Shown here: positions 1 to 9,882 of the stretch, piece after piece | Layout: every line of letters begins with the position of its first letter | How positions within the stretch are numbered: the stretch's first letter is position 1 | DNA from: Novosphingobium mangrovisedimenti | GTDB taxonomy: Bacteria > Pseudomonadota > Alphaproteobacteria > Sphingomonadales > Sphingomonadaceae | Assembly (NCBI RefSeq): GCF_025153475.1 | Contig: NZ_JANZXA010000007.1 | Coordinates: forward strand, 124,001-188,000 | Reading direction: 5' to 3' | DNA length: 64,000 nt | The notes under the pieces: model-generated | Told to the model about the DNA's origin: nothing | Database searches by the model: none | The model's input: only the letters and a program-made list of their open reading frames with translations | Translations under genes and position numbers: made by a program

Positions 1-1581
1 GAGGTTGTCCGCCGCCTGGCTGGCGAGGATACCGCCCCCGCGCGAGATGGGCGGCTCCTCCACCGTGCGCAGGGGCGCGGGCAGTCCGGCCGGCTGCTCG
101 TCCACGATCCAGACGTCGGCGGACAAGTCGCCCGCCCCCATCAGCGACGTGGGCAGCGCACTGCTCGACGAAAGACGGGCAAAGCCGCCGGGCATGACCG
201 TCCAGCTGCCGTCGGCGGCGCGGGCGACGAAGGCACGCACGGTGAAGGGACGCGGCGCGATCTTTCCATCGATGATCGCGGGCGTCGTCGAAAGGTGCAC
301 GATCTCCTGCCCGCAAAAGTCCATGGGCCTGCGCCGCAAGGCATCGAGCAGCGCCTCGCGCTCGGCCTCGTCGAGATCGGCGCCCGCGACCGGCTCGCGG
401 CTGGGCAGCCCCTCCACCGGGAGACCGAAGGCGGGGCGAAGCGCCAGTTCGTCGAGCCGTGCCGCCACTATCGAACTTTCCGCCGCCTGCCCGCACCACC
501 AGGTCGCGATGTTGGGCAGGATCGGCGCTTCGTCCAGCAGCACCCGGCACAGGCGCGGCAGGAACGCCGCGAAAGCGGATGATTCCAGCACTTCGGCACC
601 CGGCCAGTTGACCATCTCGACACCGCCCGCCGACCAGGCGTCGAACAGGTTGGAAACACCCAGCTGGGACTTGGCGTCGAACGAGAGCGGATCGAGCGAT
701 ACCGTGTTGATCCAGCGCCAGACCGCATCGACCCGCTTGGGCCCGCCGATCGTGCCGACATAGAGACGGTCGTCGATCACCGAAAGGTCGCGCCCCTCCA
801 CCAGCGGCAGGCCGAGATAGCGCGCGAGGTGAGCCTGCTCGGCGTAAGTCTGGTTGAACCGGCCGGGCGTCAGCAGCGCTATGCGCGGCTGTTCGCGATT
901 GCAGGCAGCAGCCATGCCATCGCGCATCCGGGCAAAGAAATCGGCAAGGCGGCGGGCATGGTTGTCGACCAGCAGGGGGCCGGCCGTGCGGCTCATGGCA
1001 AGACGGTTTTCGAGCGCGTAGCCGACACCGCTGGCTATACGCACGCGGTCCTGCAGCACCCGCCATTGCCCGCGCGACCCCCGCGCGAGGTCCACCGAAT
1101 AGACGTGGATGAAATGGCCCCGCCTGGGTGTATGGCCGACCATCTGGCGCGCGAAGAACGGGCTGCCCGCGATCACCGCCGCAGGCAGATGCCCTTCCCT
1201 GACGACGCGTTGCGGGCCGTAGATGTCCGCAGCCAGTCGTTCGAGCAGAGTGGCGCGCTGGATCAGGCCCCGCTCCACTTCCGCCCATTCCGCCGCGCCG
1301 ATGACCAGCGGCATGACCGTGAGCGGCCAGGCGCGTTCATCCTCGTCGCCGGTGACGCGGAAGGTCAGGCCCAGATCGGCGACATGGCGGGACGCCGCAT
1401 CCTGCAGCGCCGAAGGGCCGCCCTCGGTAATCCCCGCCAGACCTTCGGCAACCGCCTTCCAGCGCGCCGCTACAGGGGCGGCGGCATCGCCGAACAGGTC
1501 TCCGCCCGCGATATCGACGGGATAACCGTCAAGCCATCCGGGCGGCCGATCCACGGTACTGACAGGCGGTTTCGAGGACAT
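1..1581 (-). CDS. Circularly permuted ATP-grasp protein fused to alpha-E domain (partial, 5' part)
   Basis: The reading frame starts at ATG 1581 and stays open to the window edge (527 codons), so the 3' part is missing. The protein has the pattern of the circularly permuted type 2 ATP-grasp family (DUF404/DUF407): WLDGYPVDIAGGDLFGD near the start, QRVVREGHLPAAVIAGSPFF in the first third, and later LLTPGRFNQTY and YVGTIGGPKRVDAVWRWIN. The last visible residues (LASQAADNL) resemble the start of an alpha-E domain, so a fusion of the two domains is likely. The start lies 3 bases after the stop of the transglutaminase gene upstream, indicating one operon. Families of this kind are thought to be peptide or amide ligases working with transglutaminase-like proteases; the substrate is unknown. 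Family assignment is firm, function is not. Confidence 0.85.
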   Translation of the reverse strand, partial: MSSKPPVSTVDRPPGWLDGYPVDIAGGDLFGDAAAPVAARWKAVAEGLAGITEGGPSALQDAASRHVADLGLTFRVTGDEDERAWPLTVMPLVIGAAEWAEVERGLIQRATLLERLAADIYGPQRVVREGHLPAAVIAGSPFFARQMVGHTPRRGHFIHVYSVDLARGSRGQWRVLQDRVRIASGVGYALENRLAMSRTAGPLLVDNHARRLADFFARMRDGMAAACNREQPRIALLTPGRFNQTYAEQAHLARYLGLPLVEGRDLSVIDDRLYVGTIGGPKRVDAVWRWINTVSLDPLSFDAKSQLGVSNLFDAWSAGGVEMVNWPGAEVLESSAFAAFLPRLCRVLLDEAPILPNIATWWCGQAAESSIVAARLDELALRPAFGLPVEGLPSREPVAGADLDEAEREALLDALRRRPMDFCGQEIVHLSTTPAIIDGKIAPRPFTVRAFVARAADGSWTVMPGGFARLSSSSALPTSLMGAGDLSADVWIVDEQPAGLPAPLRTVEEPPISRGGGILASQAADNL

Positions 1582-1584
1582 GCC

Positions 1585-4500
1585 TCACACTAGGCCAGCC
1601 GGACGCCGCAAGTCGAGCGTATAGGGAAACTCGCCCGGGAGTTCTTGCGAAGGCAGCGGTAGCGGTCCCGGCGAATGTCCGTGATCCTGGAACCGCGCCT
1701 TGCGCCGCGCCTCGGCCTCGTAGTCGTTGACCGGCAACGTGTCGTAGCTGCGCCCGCCCGGATGGGCGACCTGATAGACGCAGCCGCCGAGCGAACGGCC
1801 ATTCCACAAGTCGTAGATGTCGAAGGTCAGCGGCGCGTGGGCCTGCATCATCGGGTGCAGGCACTCGGCCGGCGCCCATGCCTTGTACCGCACGCCGCCC
1901 ACGCCCTCGTCCGATCCGACCATGGTCAGCGGCACCCGGCGACCATTGCAGGTGATCACGTGGCGGCCCTTCACGAGCCCCGTGGCCTTGACCTGCAAGC
2001 GCTCGGTCGAACTGTCGACATAGCGGACGGTGCCGCCGATCGCGCCAGTCTCGCCCAGCACGTTCCAGGGTTCGAGCGCATGGCTGATCTCGAGCGCAAC
2101 GCCCCCGCCCTCCACTTCGCCGTGGACCGGGAAGCGGAACATGCGCTGCGCCTCGAACCATTTGGGATCGAATGCACATCCGGCCCCGCGCAAGTCATCG
2201 AGCACATCGAGGAAATCGGCCCAGACGTAGTGGCCGAGCATGAACTTGTCGTGCAGCTGAGTGCCCCAGCGCACCAGCGGCCCGTCCTGCGGCTCCTTCC
2301 AGAACCACGCGGTCAGCGCGCGCAGGAGGAGCTGCTGGGCGCAGCTCATCTTGCCATCCGGCGGCATCTCGAACCCGCGGAACTCGACGAGGCCGAGGCG
2401 TCCGGTGGGGCCATCGGGCGAGAACAGCTTGTCGATGCAGATCTCGGTGCGGTGCGTATTGCCGGTCACGTCGACGAGCAGGTTGCGGAACAGGCGGTCG
2501 ACCACCCAGGGCGCGGGTTGATCCCGTTCGGGCCCCGGCACTTGCGCGAGCGCGATTTCCAGCTCGTAGAGCGCGTCGTGGCGTGCCTCGTCGATACGCG
2601 GCGCCTGACTGGTCGGGCCGATGAAGAGGCCCGAGAACAGGTAGCTGAGCGAAGGATGGCGCTGCCAGTAGGTGACGAAGCTCTTGAGCAGGTCCGGACG
2701 GCGGATGAACGGACTGTCGAGCAGGCTCGGTCCGCCCAGCACGATATGGTTGCCGCCGCCGGTGCCGATAGAGCGCCCGTCGATCATGAACTTGTCGGCG
2801 GTCAGGCCCACCTCGCGTGCGCAGTCATAGAGCGTCTCGGTGATCTCCACCGTCTCGCGCCAGCTTGCCGAGGGATGGATGTTCACCTCGATCACGCCCG
2901 GATCGGGTGTGACCTTGAGCACCTGCAGGCGCGGATCGGGCGGCGGCGGGTAGCCTTCGATACGGATCGGAACCCCCATCCGTTCGGCCACGACTTCCAC
3001 GGCCGCCACCAGTTCCAGATAGTCTTCCAGCCATTCGGTCGGCGGGATGAAAACGCAAAGATGATCACCACGCGGTTCGACCGCGATGGCCGTGCGCACC
3101 GTGCTTTCGATCAGTTCCTGTTCGCCGAAGGCCTGCTCGGCGGTCTCGGGCGTCGCCACGCGTTCGCTGCGCTGCTCGGCTTGCGACAAGCGCTCCTCGC
3201 GCGCCTGGCTTGCCCGGGCGATCACCTGCTCTCGGAAATCGGCAAGCGGTTCGCGCGGTTCGGCGGTGTCGCGCGGATGGATATAGGGGTAGTTCGCGGC
3301 CGGCACCCACGGCAGCGAGCCCAGCGGCAGGCGATAGCCCAGCGAGGAATCGCCCGGCACGGCCGTCAGCATGCCCTTGCGCACGCGCCACATCTCGCTG
3401 CGCCAGCGCGGCACCGACTGGTCCTGCGAATTCCAGCGCTGCACCGGCAGCACATAACCGACCGGCCGGTCGAGCCCGCGCCGCCAGGTTCGTTTGAAAC
3501 GCCGCGCCAGTTCCTCGTCGTCTATTTTCGGATCGAACGGCGTGACGTTGACCGGCAACTCCTTTTCCTTGTCGCTCCAGGCGCCCGCATCCTCGTAGAC
3601 CGGCTGCACGAAGCCTGGCTCGATCTCCAGCCCCTTGGCCAGTTCGTGCAGCAACGCTTCGGCGCTGGCGGGATCGAGGCTGGGCACGGGATCGGGATCG
3701 CCGCCCTTTTCCAGCGGTTTCTCACCGGCCAGAAGGTTGTCGTCGCTCCAGATCGGCACGCCGTCCCTGCGCCAGTAGAGCGAATAGCCCCAGCGGGGCA
3801 GCGTCTCGCCCGGATACCACTTGCCCTGCCCGTGATGGAGCAGCGAGCCCGGCGCGAACTTCTGGCGCAGCAGGCGGATCAGCTTGTCGGCATAGGCGGC
3901 CTTGGTCGGCCCCACCGCCGCGCCGTTCCACTCGTCGGCCTCGAAGTCGCTGGCGGCAACGAATGTCGGTTCGCCGCCCATCGTCAGGTTGACACCGTCC
4001 GCGTTCAGGTCGCCATCGACCTTGTCCCCGAGATCGAGGAGCGCCTGCCAGCGCTCGGGAGTGAAAGGCTTGGTGATGCGCACCGCCTCTGCGATGCGCG
4101 AGACCTTCATCTCGAAACTGAAGTCGACCTCGGCCGGCTCCGCCATGCCCTCGATCGGGGTGGCCGAGCGGTAATGCGGCGTGGCGCAGAGCGGAATGTG
4201 CCCTTCGCCCGCGAACATGCCCGACGTGGCATCGAGCGCGATCCAGCCGGCGCCCGGCACATAGGCCTCGGCCCAGGCGTGAAGGTCGGTCACGTCCTCT
4301 TGCACGCCCTTGGGGCCTTCCTTGGGAATGACGTCGGCGACGAGCTGGATCGAGTAGCCGGACACGAACCGCGCCGCGAAGCCGAGGCGGCGCAGCAACT
4401 GCACCAGCAGCCAGGCGGAATCGCGGCATGATCCGATCCCGGCCTGCAGGGTCTCTTCCGGGGTCATCACCCCGGCTTCCATGCGGATCACATAGCCGAT

Positions 4501-4962
4501 GCGCTGCTGCAGCTGCCGGTTGATCTCGACCAGGAAATCGACGGTGCGGCCCTCATAGCCGGCATGGCTGGCGACGAGTTCCTCGAACAGCGGCCCCTGT
4601 TCCTCGATGTCGAAATAGGCGGAAAGGTCCGCCTTCATCGCCTCGGAATAGGTGAAGGGGTATTCCTCCGCTTCCGGCTCCACGAAGAAGTCGAACGGGT
4701 TGATGACGGCCATCTCGGCCAGCAGGTCCACCTCGATCGAGAAATGATCGACCGGATCGGGGAACACGATACGCGCCAGCCAGTTGCCGTGGGGGTCCTG
4801 CTGCCAGTTCAGGAAATGCTCGGGCGGGCTGATCTTCAGCGAGTAGTTCGGCACTGCCGTGCGACTGTGCGGCGCCGGCCGGAGCCTGATCACCTGGGGG
4901 CCAAGCCTGATCCGCCTGGAGTAGCGGTAGCGAGTGAGATGGTGCAGTGCCGCTTTGATCAT
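1585..4962 (-). CDS. Transglutaminase family protein with C-terminal DUF2126
   Basis: A 1125-residue protein. The N-terminal part is a bacterial transglutaminase: an N-terminal beta domain (residues about 1-90) and a core with the catalytic triad visible as Cys179 in [10 protein letters not shown], His228 in DLHAWAEAY and Asp244 in ALDATSG. The large C-terminal part (about 300 onward) matches DUF2126, including [12 protein letters not shown] and [12 protein letters not shown]. No signal peptide is seen, so it is probably cytoplasmic. It is the first gene of a minus-strand operon and is followed after 3 bases by the ATP-grasp/alpha-E gene. The pair is a recognised conserved neighbourhood proposed to make and cut isopeptide or amide bonds. 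Upstream, a 132-base gap separates it from the divergent ppk1. Confidence 0.9.
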   Translation of the reverse strand: MIKAALHHLTRYRYSRRIRLGPQVIRLRPAPHSRTAVPNYSLKISPPEHFLNWQQDPHGNWLARIVFPDPVDHFSIEVDLLAEMAVINPFDFFVEPEAEEYPFTYSEAMKADLSAYFDIEEQGPLFEELVASHAGYEGRTVDFLVEINRQLQQRIGYVIRMEAGVMTPEETLQAGIGSCRDSAWLLVQLLRRLGFAARFVSGYSIQLVADVIPKEGPKGVQEDVTDLHAWAEAYVPGAGWIALDATSGMFAGEGHIPLCATPHYRSATPIEGMAEPAEVDFSFEMKVSRIAEAVRITKPFTPERWQALLDLGDKVDGDLNADGVNLTMGGEPTFVAASDFEADEWNGAAVGPTKAAYADKLIRLLRQKFAPGSLLHHGQGKWYPGETLPRWGYSLYWRRDGVPIWSDDNLLAGEKPLEKGGDPDPVPSLDPASAEALLHELAKGLEIEPGFVQPVYEDAGAWSDKEKELPVNVTPFDPKIDDEELARRFKRTWRRGLDRPVGYVLPVQRWNSQDQSVPRWRSEMWRVRKGMLTAVPGDSSLGYRLPLGSLPWVPAANYPYIHPRDTAEPREPLADFREQVIARASQAREERLSQAEQRSERVATPETAEQAFGEQELIESTVRTAIAVEPRGDHLCVFIPPTEWLEDYLELVAAVEVVAERMGVPIRIEGYPPPPDPRLQVLKVTPDPGVIEVNIHPSASWRETVEITETLYDCAREVGLTADKFMIDGRSIGTGGGNHIVLGGPSLLDSPFIRRPDLLKSFVTYWQRHPSLSYLFSGLFIGPTSQAPRIDEARHDALYELEIALAQVPGPERDQPAPWVVDRLFRNLLVDVTGNTHRTEICIDKLFSPDGPTGRLGLVEFRGFEMPPDGKMSCAQQLLLRALTAWFWKEPQDGPLVRWGTQLHDKFMLGHYVWADFLDVLDDLRGAGCAFDPKWFEAQRMFRFPVHGEVEGGGVALEISHALEPWNVLGETGAIGGTVRYVDSSTERLQVKATGLVKGRHVITCNGRRVPLTMVGSDEGVGGVRYKAWAPAECLHPMMQAHAPLTFDIYDLWNGRSLGGCVYQVAHPGGRSYDTLPVNDYEAEARRKARFQDHGHSPGPLPLPSQELPGEFPYTLDLRRPAGLV

Positions 4963-5094
4963 CGCGCCGACTTTGCGCTAATCCATGCTGCGCTGCAACG
5001 ATGTTCACCTGGCTGCAGGAAGAATTCGGCAGATTCCCCCTGGCGCGGGGCAATTGTAGCACTAGCGTAATCGTTGCATGCGAGGGGCAGCCGT

Positions 5095-7290
5095 GTGAAA
5101 ACGAAGGACATGCTGGACATTAGTGACGAATCGGATGGTGGGAACAGCTGCGAGACTTCGGAGCTCGGCAGCCTGCCCGTGCGCTATTTCAATCGCGAAC
5201 TGAGCTGGCTCGCTTTCAACGAACGCGTGCTGGCGGAAGCTTCGAATCCCAACTACCCCCTGCTCGAGCGGCTTCGGTTCCTCTCGATTTCCGGCAGCAA
5301 CATCGACGAATTCCTGATGGTGCGCGTGGCCGGCCTCGCCGGGCAGGTGCGGCGCCAGATCGAGGAAGTCTCGATCGACGGGATGACCCCCTCGCAGGCG
5401 CTTGCCGCCACGCACGAGAAAGTGCTGGAACTGCAGGCCATCCAGCAGAAGGTGTGGAGCGGCCTCAAGACCGAACTGGTCACCGCCGGGATCCGCGTCA
5501 TCGGCGACGAAAAGCTCGATACTCCGCGCGAGCGCTGGCTGAAGGACTTCTTCCTCGAACACGTCATGCCGGTCATCACCCCGCAGGCGATCGACCCGGC
5601 GCATCCCTTCCCCTTCGTCGCCAACCAGGGCATCGGCGTTCTGTTTTCGCTGACCCGCACCGCGGACGAGGCGCAGGTGATGGAGATGGTCCTGATCCCC
5701 TCGCCGCTGCCGCGCTTCGTGCGCATTCCCGGCGAGCAGGCCGCGTGGATCAGCATCGAGGACCTGATCTGCCGCCACGCCGCGCAGATCTTCCCCGGTT
5801 TCCGCATCAATGGCCAGGGCGTGTTCCGCATCCTGCGCGACAGCGACATCGAGATCGAGGAAGATGCCGAGGATCTGGTGCGCTACTACCGTACCGCCAT
5901 CCAGCGCCGCCGCCGCGGCCTCGTCATCGTGCTGCAGTTGCAGGGCAAGTTCGATCCGGCCGCGGAGGAACTGCTGCGCACCCAGCTGGGGCTCGACAAG
6001 GCCCTCATCATGAAGACCGAGGGCATCATCGGCTTCTCCGGGGTATCCGCCATCTGCGACGAGGACCGGCCCGAACTCAAGTTCGAACCCTATTCCCCGC
6101 GCTATCCCGAACGCATCCTCGAACACGACGGCGACATTTTCGCGGCGATCCGCGAGAAGGACATCGTCATCCAGCACCCCTACGAAAGTTTCGAGGTGGT
6201 GATCGATTTCCTGCGCCAGGCCGCGCGCGATCCGGACGTGATCGCGATCAAGCAGACGCTCTACCGCGCGGGCAAGCAGTCGGGGATCATCGCGGCCCTC
6301 ATCGCGGCGGCCGAACAGGGCAAGTCGGTCACGGCCGTGGTCGAACTCAAGGCCCGCTTCGACGAGGAGCAGAACCTGCTCTGGGCCAGCCAGCTCGAAC
6401 GCGCGGGCGTTCAGGTGATCTACGGTTTCGTCGACTGGAAGACCCACGCCAAGGTCTCGATGGTGGTGCGCCGCGAAGGGGACAACGAAGACGGAGGCTA
6501 CCGCACGTACTGCCACTTCGGCACCGGCAACTACCACCCGATCACCGCACGCATCTATACCGACCTGTCCTACTTCACCGCCGATCCGGCGGCCGGACGC
6601 GACGCGGGCCGGCTGTTCAACTTCATCACCGGCTATGTCGAGCCCAAGCGCACCGAACTGCTCTCGATCTCGCCGATGTCGCTGCGCTCCGATCTCTACG
6701 ACCTGATCGATGCCGAGATCGCCCATGCCCAGGCCGGCAAGCCCGCGGCCATCTGGGCCAAGATGAATTCGCTGACCGACGCGGACCTCATCGACAAGCT
6801 CTACGCCGCCAGCCAGGCGGGAGTGGACATCGACCTTGTCGTACGCGGCATCTGCTGCCTGAGGCCCGGCATCACGGGCCTTTCGGAGAACATCGCAGTC
6901 AAGTCGGTGATCGGCCGCTTCCTCGAACACTGCCGCATCTGGGCCTTCGCCAACGGCGCCCACCTGCCCAACCGCCGGGCCAAGGTCTTCATCACCTCGG
7001 CAGACGCGATGAGCCGCAACCTCGATCGCCGCGTCGAGATCATGATCCCGATGCGCAACAAGACGGTGCACGACCAGGTGCTGGAACAGGTCATGCTGGC
7101 GAACCTGCTCGACACCGAGCAGAGCTGGATCCTCAATCCCGATGGCACCTACGATCGCGTTGGTAACGTGGACAAACCCTTCAATATTCACCGTTACTTC
7201 ATGACCAACCCATCGCTTTCCGGTCGCGGCGCATCACTTGCCAGTGGACGAAAAGTGCCAAAGCTCTCGCTTAGGCGCGGCAATATCTGA
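5095..7290 (+). CDS. ppk1: Polyphosphate kinase 1
   Basis: Makes polyphosphate from ATP, reversibly, using a phosphohistidine intermediate. About 731 residues, usual for the family. The N domain begins at YFNRELSWLAFNERVLAEA; the catalytic region carries the phosphohistidine motif HFGTGNYHP (His474 when counted from GTG 5095), and the C-terminal domain has NRRAKVFITSADAMSRNLDRRVE. I chose GTG 5095 because a GAGGGG ribosome site sits about 5 bases upstream; an in-frame TTG at 5074 would add seven residues. ppx follows 54 bases downstream on the same strand, so making and breaking polyphosphate are encoded together. I see no 11-base-spaced PHO half-sites in the upstream gap, so direct PhoB control is not evident although many phosphate-starvation genes lie nearby. 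Confidence 0.96.
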   Translation: MKTKDMLDISDESDGGNSCETSELGSLPVRYFNRELSWLAFNERVLAEASNPNYPLLERLRFLSISGSNIDEFLMVRVAGLAGQVRRQIEEVSIDGMTPSQALAATHEKVLELQAIQQKVWSGLKTELVTAGIRVIGDEKLDTPRERWLKDFFLEHVMPVITPQAIDPAHPFPFVANQGIGVLFSLTRTADEAQVMEMVLIPSPLPRFVRIPGEQAAWISIEDLICRHAAQIFPGFRINGQGVFRILRDSDIEIEEDAEDLVRYYRTAIQRRRRGLVIVLQLQGKFDPAAEELLRTQLGLDKALIMKTEGIIGFSGVSAICDEDRPELKFEPYSPRYPERILEHDGDIFAAIREKDIVIQHPYESFEVVIDFLRQAARDPDVIAIKQTLYRAGKQSGIIAALIAAAEQGKSVTAVVELKARFDEEQNLLWASQLERAGVQVIYGFVDWKTHAKVSMVVRREGDNEDGGYRTYCHFGTGNYHPITARIYTDLSYFTADPAAGRDAGRLFNFITGYVEPKRTELLSISPMSLRSDLYDLIDAEIAHAQAGKPAAIWAKMNSLTDADLIDKLYAASQAGVDIDLVVRGICCLRPGITGLSENIAVKSVIGRFLEHCRIWAFANGAHLPNRRAKVFITSADAMSRNLDRRVEIMIPMRNKTVHDQVLEQVMLANLLDTEQSWILNPDGTYDRVGNVDKPFNIHRYFMTNPSLSGRGASLASGRKVPKLSLRRGNI

Positions 7291-7344
7291 CATAGGGACG
7301 CCATGCCGCCCGGAATGCCGGGCCCAGTGATTCGTCCAGACTGA

Positions 7345-8826
7345 ATGATCGGTATCAGCCACTCGAGCGAGAAACGCGCCATCATCGACATCGGGTCGAA
7401 CACGGTGCGTCTTGTAATCTACAACGGCCCGCCGCGCGCGCCGGTGGTCGTCCTCAATGAAAAGGTCAACGCGCGCCTGGGCAAGGACCTGGGCAAGACC
7501 GGCGCGATTTCCGACAAGTCCATGCGCACCGCGCTCTATGCCCTCGAACGCTTCGCGACGGTGCTGCGGTTGCAGGGCGTCGAGAACGTGCAGTGCGTCG
7601 CCACTGCCGCCGCGCGCGATGCCAGCAACGGCCAGGAATTCCTCGAGGCCGTGCGCGGCTACGGTCTCTCGCCGCAATTGCTTTCCGGAGAGGAAGAGGC
7701 ACGCGCCAGTGCCAGCGGCGTGATCGCGGCCTTCCCCGGCGCGCACGGCGTCGTCGCCGATCTCGGCGGCGGCAGCCTCGAACTGGTCGAAGTCGATCGC
7801 GGTACCAGCGGCAGCGGCATCACCCTGCCCTTCGGCACGCTGCGGCTGAGCGATCTGCGCGCGAACGGCCCCGAGGCGTTCGCCAGAACGGTGCGCGAAG
7901 GCCTTGAACGCGTCGCCTGGGACAAGGGCGGCGACCAGCCTCTCTACATCGTCGGCGGCGCCTGGCGCGCGCTTGGCCTTCAGGCCATGCGCGAACTGAA
8001 CTGGCCGGTCGACGACCCGCACGGGTTCGAACTACCCGCCGCCGAAGTGCTGCGGCTGACCCGCCAGTTCTCCAGAGGCCGGATCGAGAATCCCGATCCG
8101 CGCATCTCCAACGCGCGCCTCGGCACGCTGCCCGATGCCGCGGCGCTGATGACCGAGGTCGTGACCCAGCTTCGCCCCTCCCATCTGGTCTTTTCGTCCT
8201 GGGGGCTGCGCGAGGGACTGCTGCATACGCAACTGACGCCCGATGTGCAGGTTCAGGACCCGATGCTGGCCAGCATCGCCGGATTTGCCTTGGGCGAACG
8301 CGTGACCGCGCAGGACGCCCGCTCCGTCTACGACTGGACCGCCGGGGCCTGCGACGAGGATCCCGCCGAGGGCAAGTTGCGGCTGGCCGCCACACTGCTG
8401 GCACTCGCGGCGATGCGCACCGAACCCAATCTGCGCACCGAGGAAGCCATGACCTGGGCCTTGCGTAAACGCTGGATCGGTCTCGACATGCACGGGCGCG
8501 GGATGCTGGCGATGACCGTCTTCGCCAACTCGGGGCTGACCGAGATTCCCGAGCAGTTCTCGCGCCTGGCACAGCAGAGCCATCTCGACCGGGCGATCGC
8601 CTGGGGGCTTGCCGTGCGCCTGTGCCGGCGCCTCCACGGCGGCAGCGCGAAAGCCCTGACCTGGACCGCGCTGGCACGGGACGCGGAGCGCCTGACGCTG
8701 ACCCTTTCGGAACCGGCCCTGCCGCTGTTCGCCAACAGCACCACCAAGGATCTCAGGATGCTGGCCGAATGGCTTGGCCTCGACTGGTGCGTCCTCGGGC
8801 CCGACGGCGCACCGATCCCGAACTGA
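7345..8826 (+). CDS. ppx: Exopolyphosphatase / guanosine pentaphosphate phosphohydrolase family
   Basis: A 493-residue Ppx/GppA protein that removes terminal phosphate from polyphosphate and possibly acts on pppGpp. It has the ASKHA-fold phosphate loop IIDIGSNTVRLVIY near the start, the EEAR catalytic segment in LSGEEEARASASG, and the second nucleotide loop VVADLGGGSLELVEV. The C-terminal half resembles the helical/HD-like extension of long Ppx forms. It follows ppk1 by 54 bases; that gap includes a short hairpin (7308-7323, arms GCCCGG/CCGGGC) without a T-run. The gene ends 3 bases before the stop of the convergent virB11 gene. Function is firm at family level; the split between polyphosphate and pppGpp cannot be read from sequence. 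Confidence 0.93.
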   Translation: MIGISHSSEKRAIIDIGSNTVRLVIYNGPPRAPVVVLNEKVNARLGKDLGKTGAISDKSMRTALYALERFATVLRLQGVENVQCVATAAARDASNGQEFLEAVRGYGLSPQLLSGEEEARASASGVIAAFPGAHGVVADLGGGSLELVEVDRGTSGSGITLPFGTLRLSDLRANGPEAFARTVREGLERVAWDKGGDQPLYIVGGAWRALGLQAMRELNWPVDDPHGFELPAAEVLRLTRQFSRGRIENPDPRISNARLGTLPDAAALMTEVVTQLRPSHLVFSSWGLREGLLHTQLTPDVQVQDPMLASIAGFALGERVTAQDARSVYDWTAGACDEDPAEGKLRLAATLLALAAMRTEPNLRTEEAMTWALRKRWIGLDMHGRGMLAMTVFANSGLTEIPEQFSRLAQQSHLDRAIAWGLAVRLCRRLHGGSAKALTWTALARDAERLTLTLSEPALPLFANSTTKDLRMLAEWLGLDWCVLGPDGAPIPN

Positions 8827-8829
8827 TCC

Positions 8830-9876
8830 TCAGCCGACAAGCGTTCGGCTTTCCGCTATCGCGCTGATCCCGCGCTTGCCCGCCTGCCGGTCAAGCTGGA
8901 CGACGATGTCGATCACCGATGCGGCATATTCGAGCGTTTCCGCGCGTGTCAGCCCGATGCCGGTCTGCATGGCCATCAGCCCGATCTGCTCCAGTGCGCC
9001 GCGCGGACTGTTGGCATGCACGGTCGAGAAGGACCCCGGGTGACCGGTGTTGATGGCGCGCAGGAAGCTCACCGTCTCGTTGCCGCGCAGCTCGCCCAGC
9101 ACGATACGATCGGGCCGCAGGCGCAGTGCTGCCTGCAGCAGGTCGTTGGCCGAAACCTTGGCCTCGCCCAGTTCCCCCTTCACCGCGATCAGACCCACGC
9201 CATTGGCGCCGGGCAGCCGCAGTTCGGCGGTATCCTCCACCAGCACCACGCGCTCGTGCCCGGGAATTTCCGAAAGCATCGCGTTGAGGAAGGTGGTCTT
9301 GCCGGTGGACGTACCGCCGGAAATCAGGATCGTGCGGCGACGACGGATGGCATCGCGCAGGAAGGCGATCGGCTGGGCCATCGGATCGGGCACGGGCTCT
9401 TCGGCGGGCAAGGTGATCGGTCCGCGATCATAGGCGTCGAGCGGCAGTTCGAGCAGGCGATGGCGGCGGATCGCCATGGCCCAGTTGGCACGCGTCGCCG
9501 GCGGGCCCACCAGCTGGATACGCGCCCCGCTCTGCCCGCCATAGGCTGGCAGCGTCGCGGAAAGCAGCGGATGCTCGCGGTTGATGCCCTGGTGGCTGAT
9601 CCGCGCGACCTGCTCGGCCAGACGCTGGAGCAGGCGATTGTCCATTTCCGGCAGGTCGATGCGCTGCATGCCGGGATGCGCGGCATCCTCGACCCAGACT
9701 TCTCCGGGCCGATTGACGAGAATTTCCGTCACACTCTCACGCTCGAGCCACGGCCGCAAGGGCGCCAGATAAGCATCGAGATAGACGCTGCGCGGCGTCT
9801 GGGAGCCAGGCCCCGCGTCAGACACGCCAGCCGTTCCCGAAGAATGCTCCGTCTGCAAGGAAAGGACTTCTGCCAT
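8830..9876 (-). CDS. virB11: VirB11-type secretion ATPase
   Basis: A hexameric traffic ATPase at the cytoplasmic face of a type IV secretion channel, 348 residues. Visible motifs: Walker A GGTSTGKT (187-194), the Asp box VEDTAEL (213-219), Walker B RPDRIVLGELRG (254-265) and the His box TGHPGSFSTVHANS (277-290). The N-terminal domain carries the usual EILVNRPGEVWVE strand. It is the last gene of the virB2-B3-B4-B6-B9-B10-B11 operon, starting 6 bases after virB10, and its stop lies 3 bases from the end of the convergent ppx. All catalytic motifs look intact. Confidence 0.95.
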   Translation of the reverse strand: MAEVLSLQTEHSSGTAGVSDAGPGSQTPRSVYLDAYLAPLRPWLERESVTEILVNRPGEVWVEDAAHPGMQRIDLPEMDNRLLQRLAEQVARISHQGINREHPLLSATLPAYGGQSGARIQLVGPPATRANWAMAIRRHRLLELPLDAYDRGPITLPAEEPVPDPMAQPIAFLRDAIRRRRTILISGGTSTGKTTFLNAMLSEIPGHERVVLVEDTAELRLPGANGVGLIAVKGELGEAKVSANDLLQAALRLRPDRIVLGELRGNETVSFLRAINTGHPGSFSTVHANSPRGALEQIGLMAMQTGIGLTRAETLEYAASVIDIVVQLDRQAGKRGISAIAESRTLVG

Positions 9877-9882
9877 GATACG

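Noticed and set aside
1675-4431. Long plus-strand open frame (918 codons) opposite the transglutaminase gene
   Set aside because: High-GC antisense shadow; the minus-strand frame has the recognised domains and catalytic triad.
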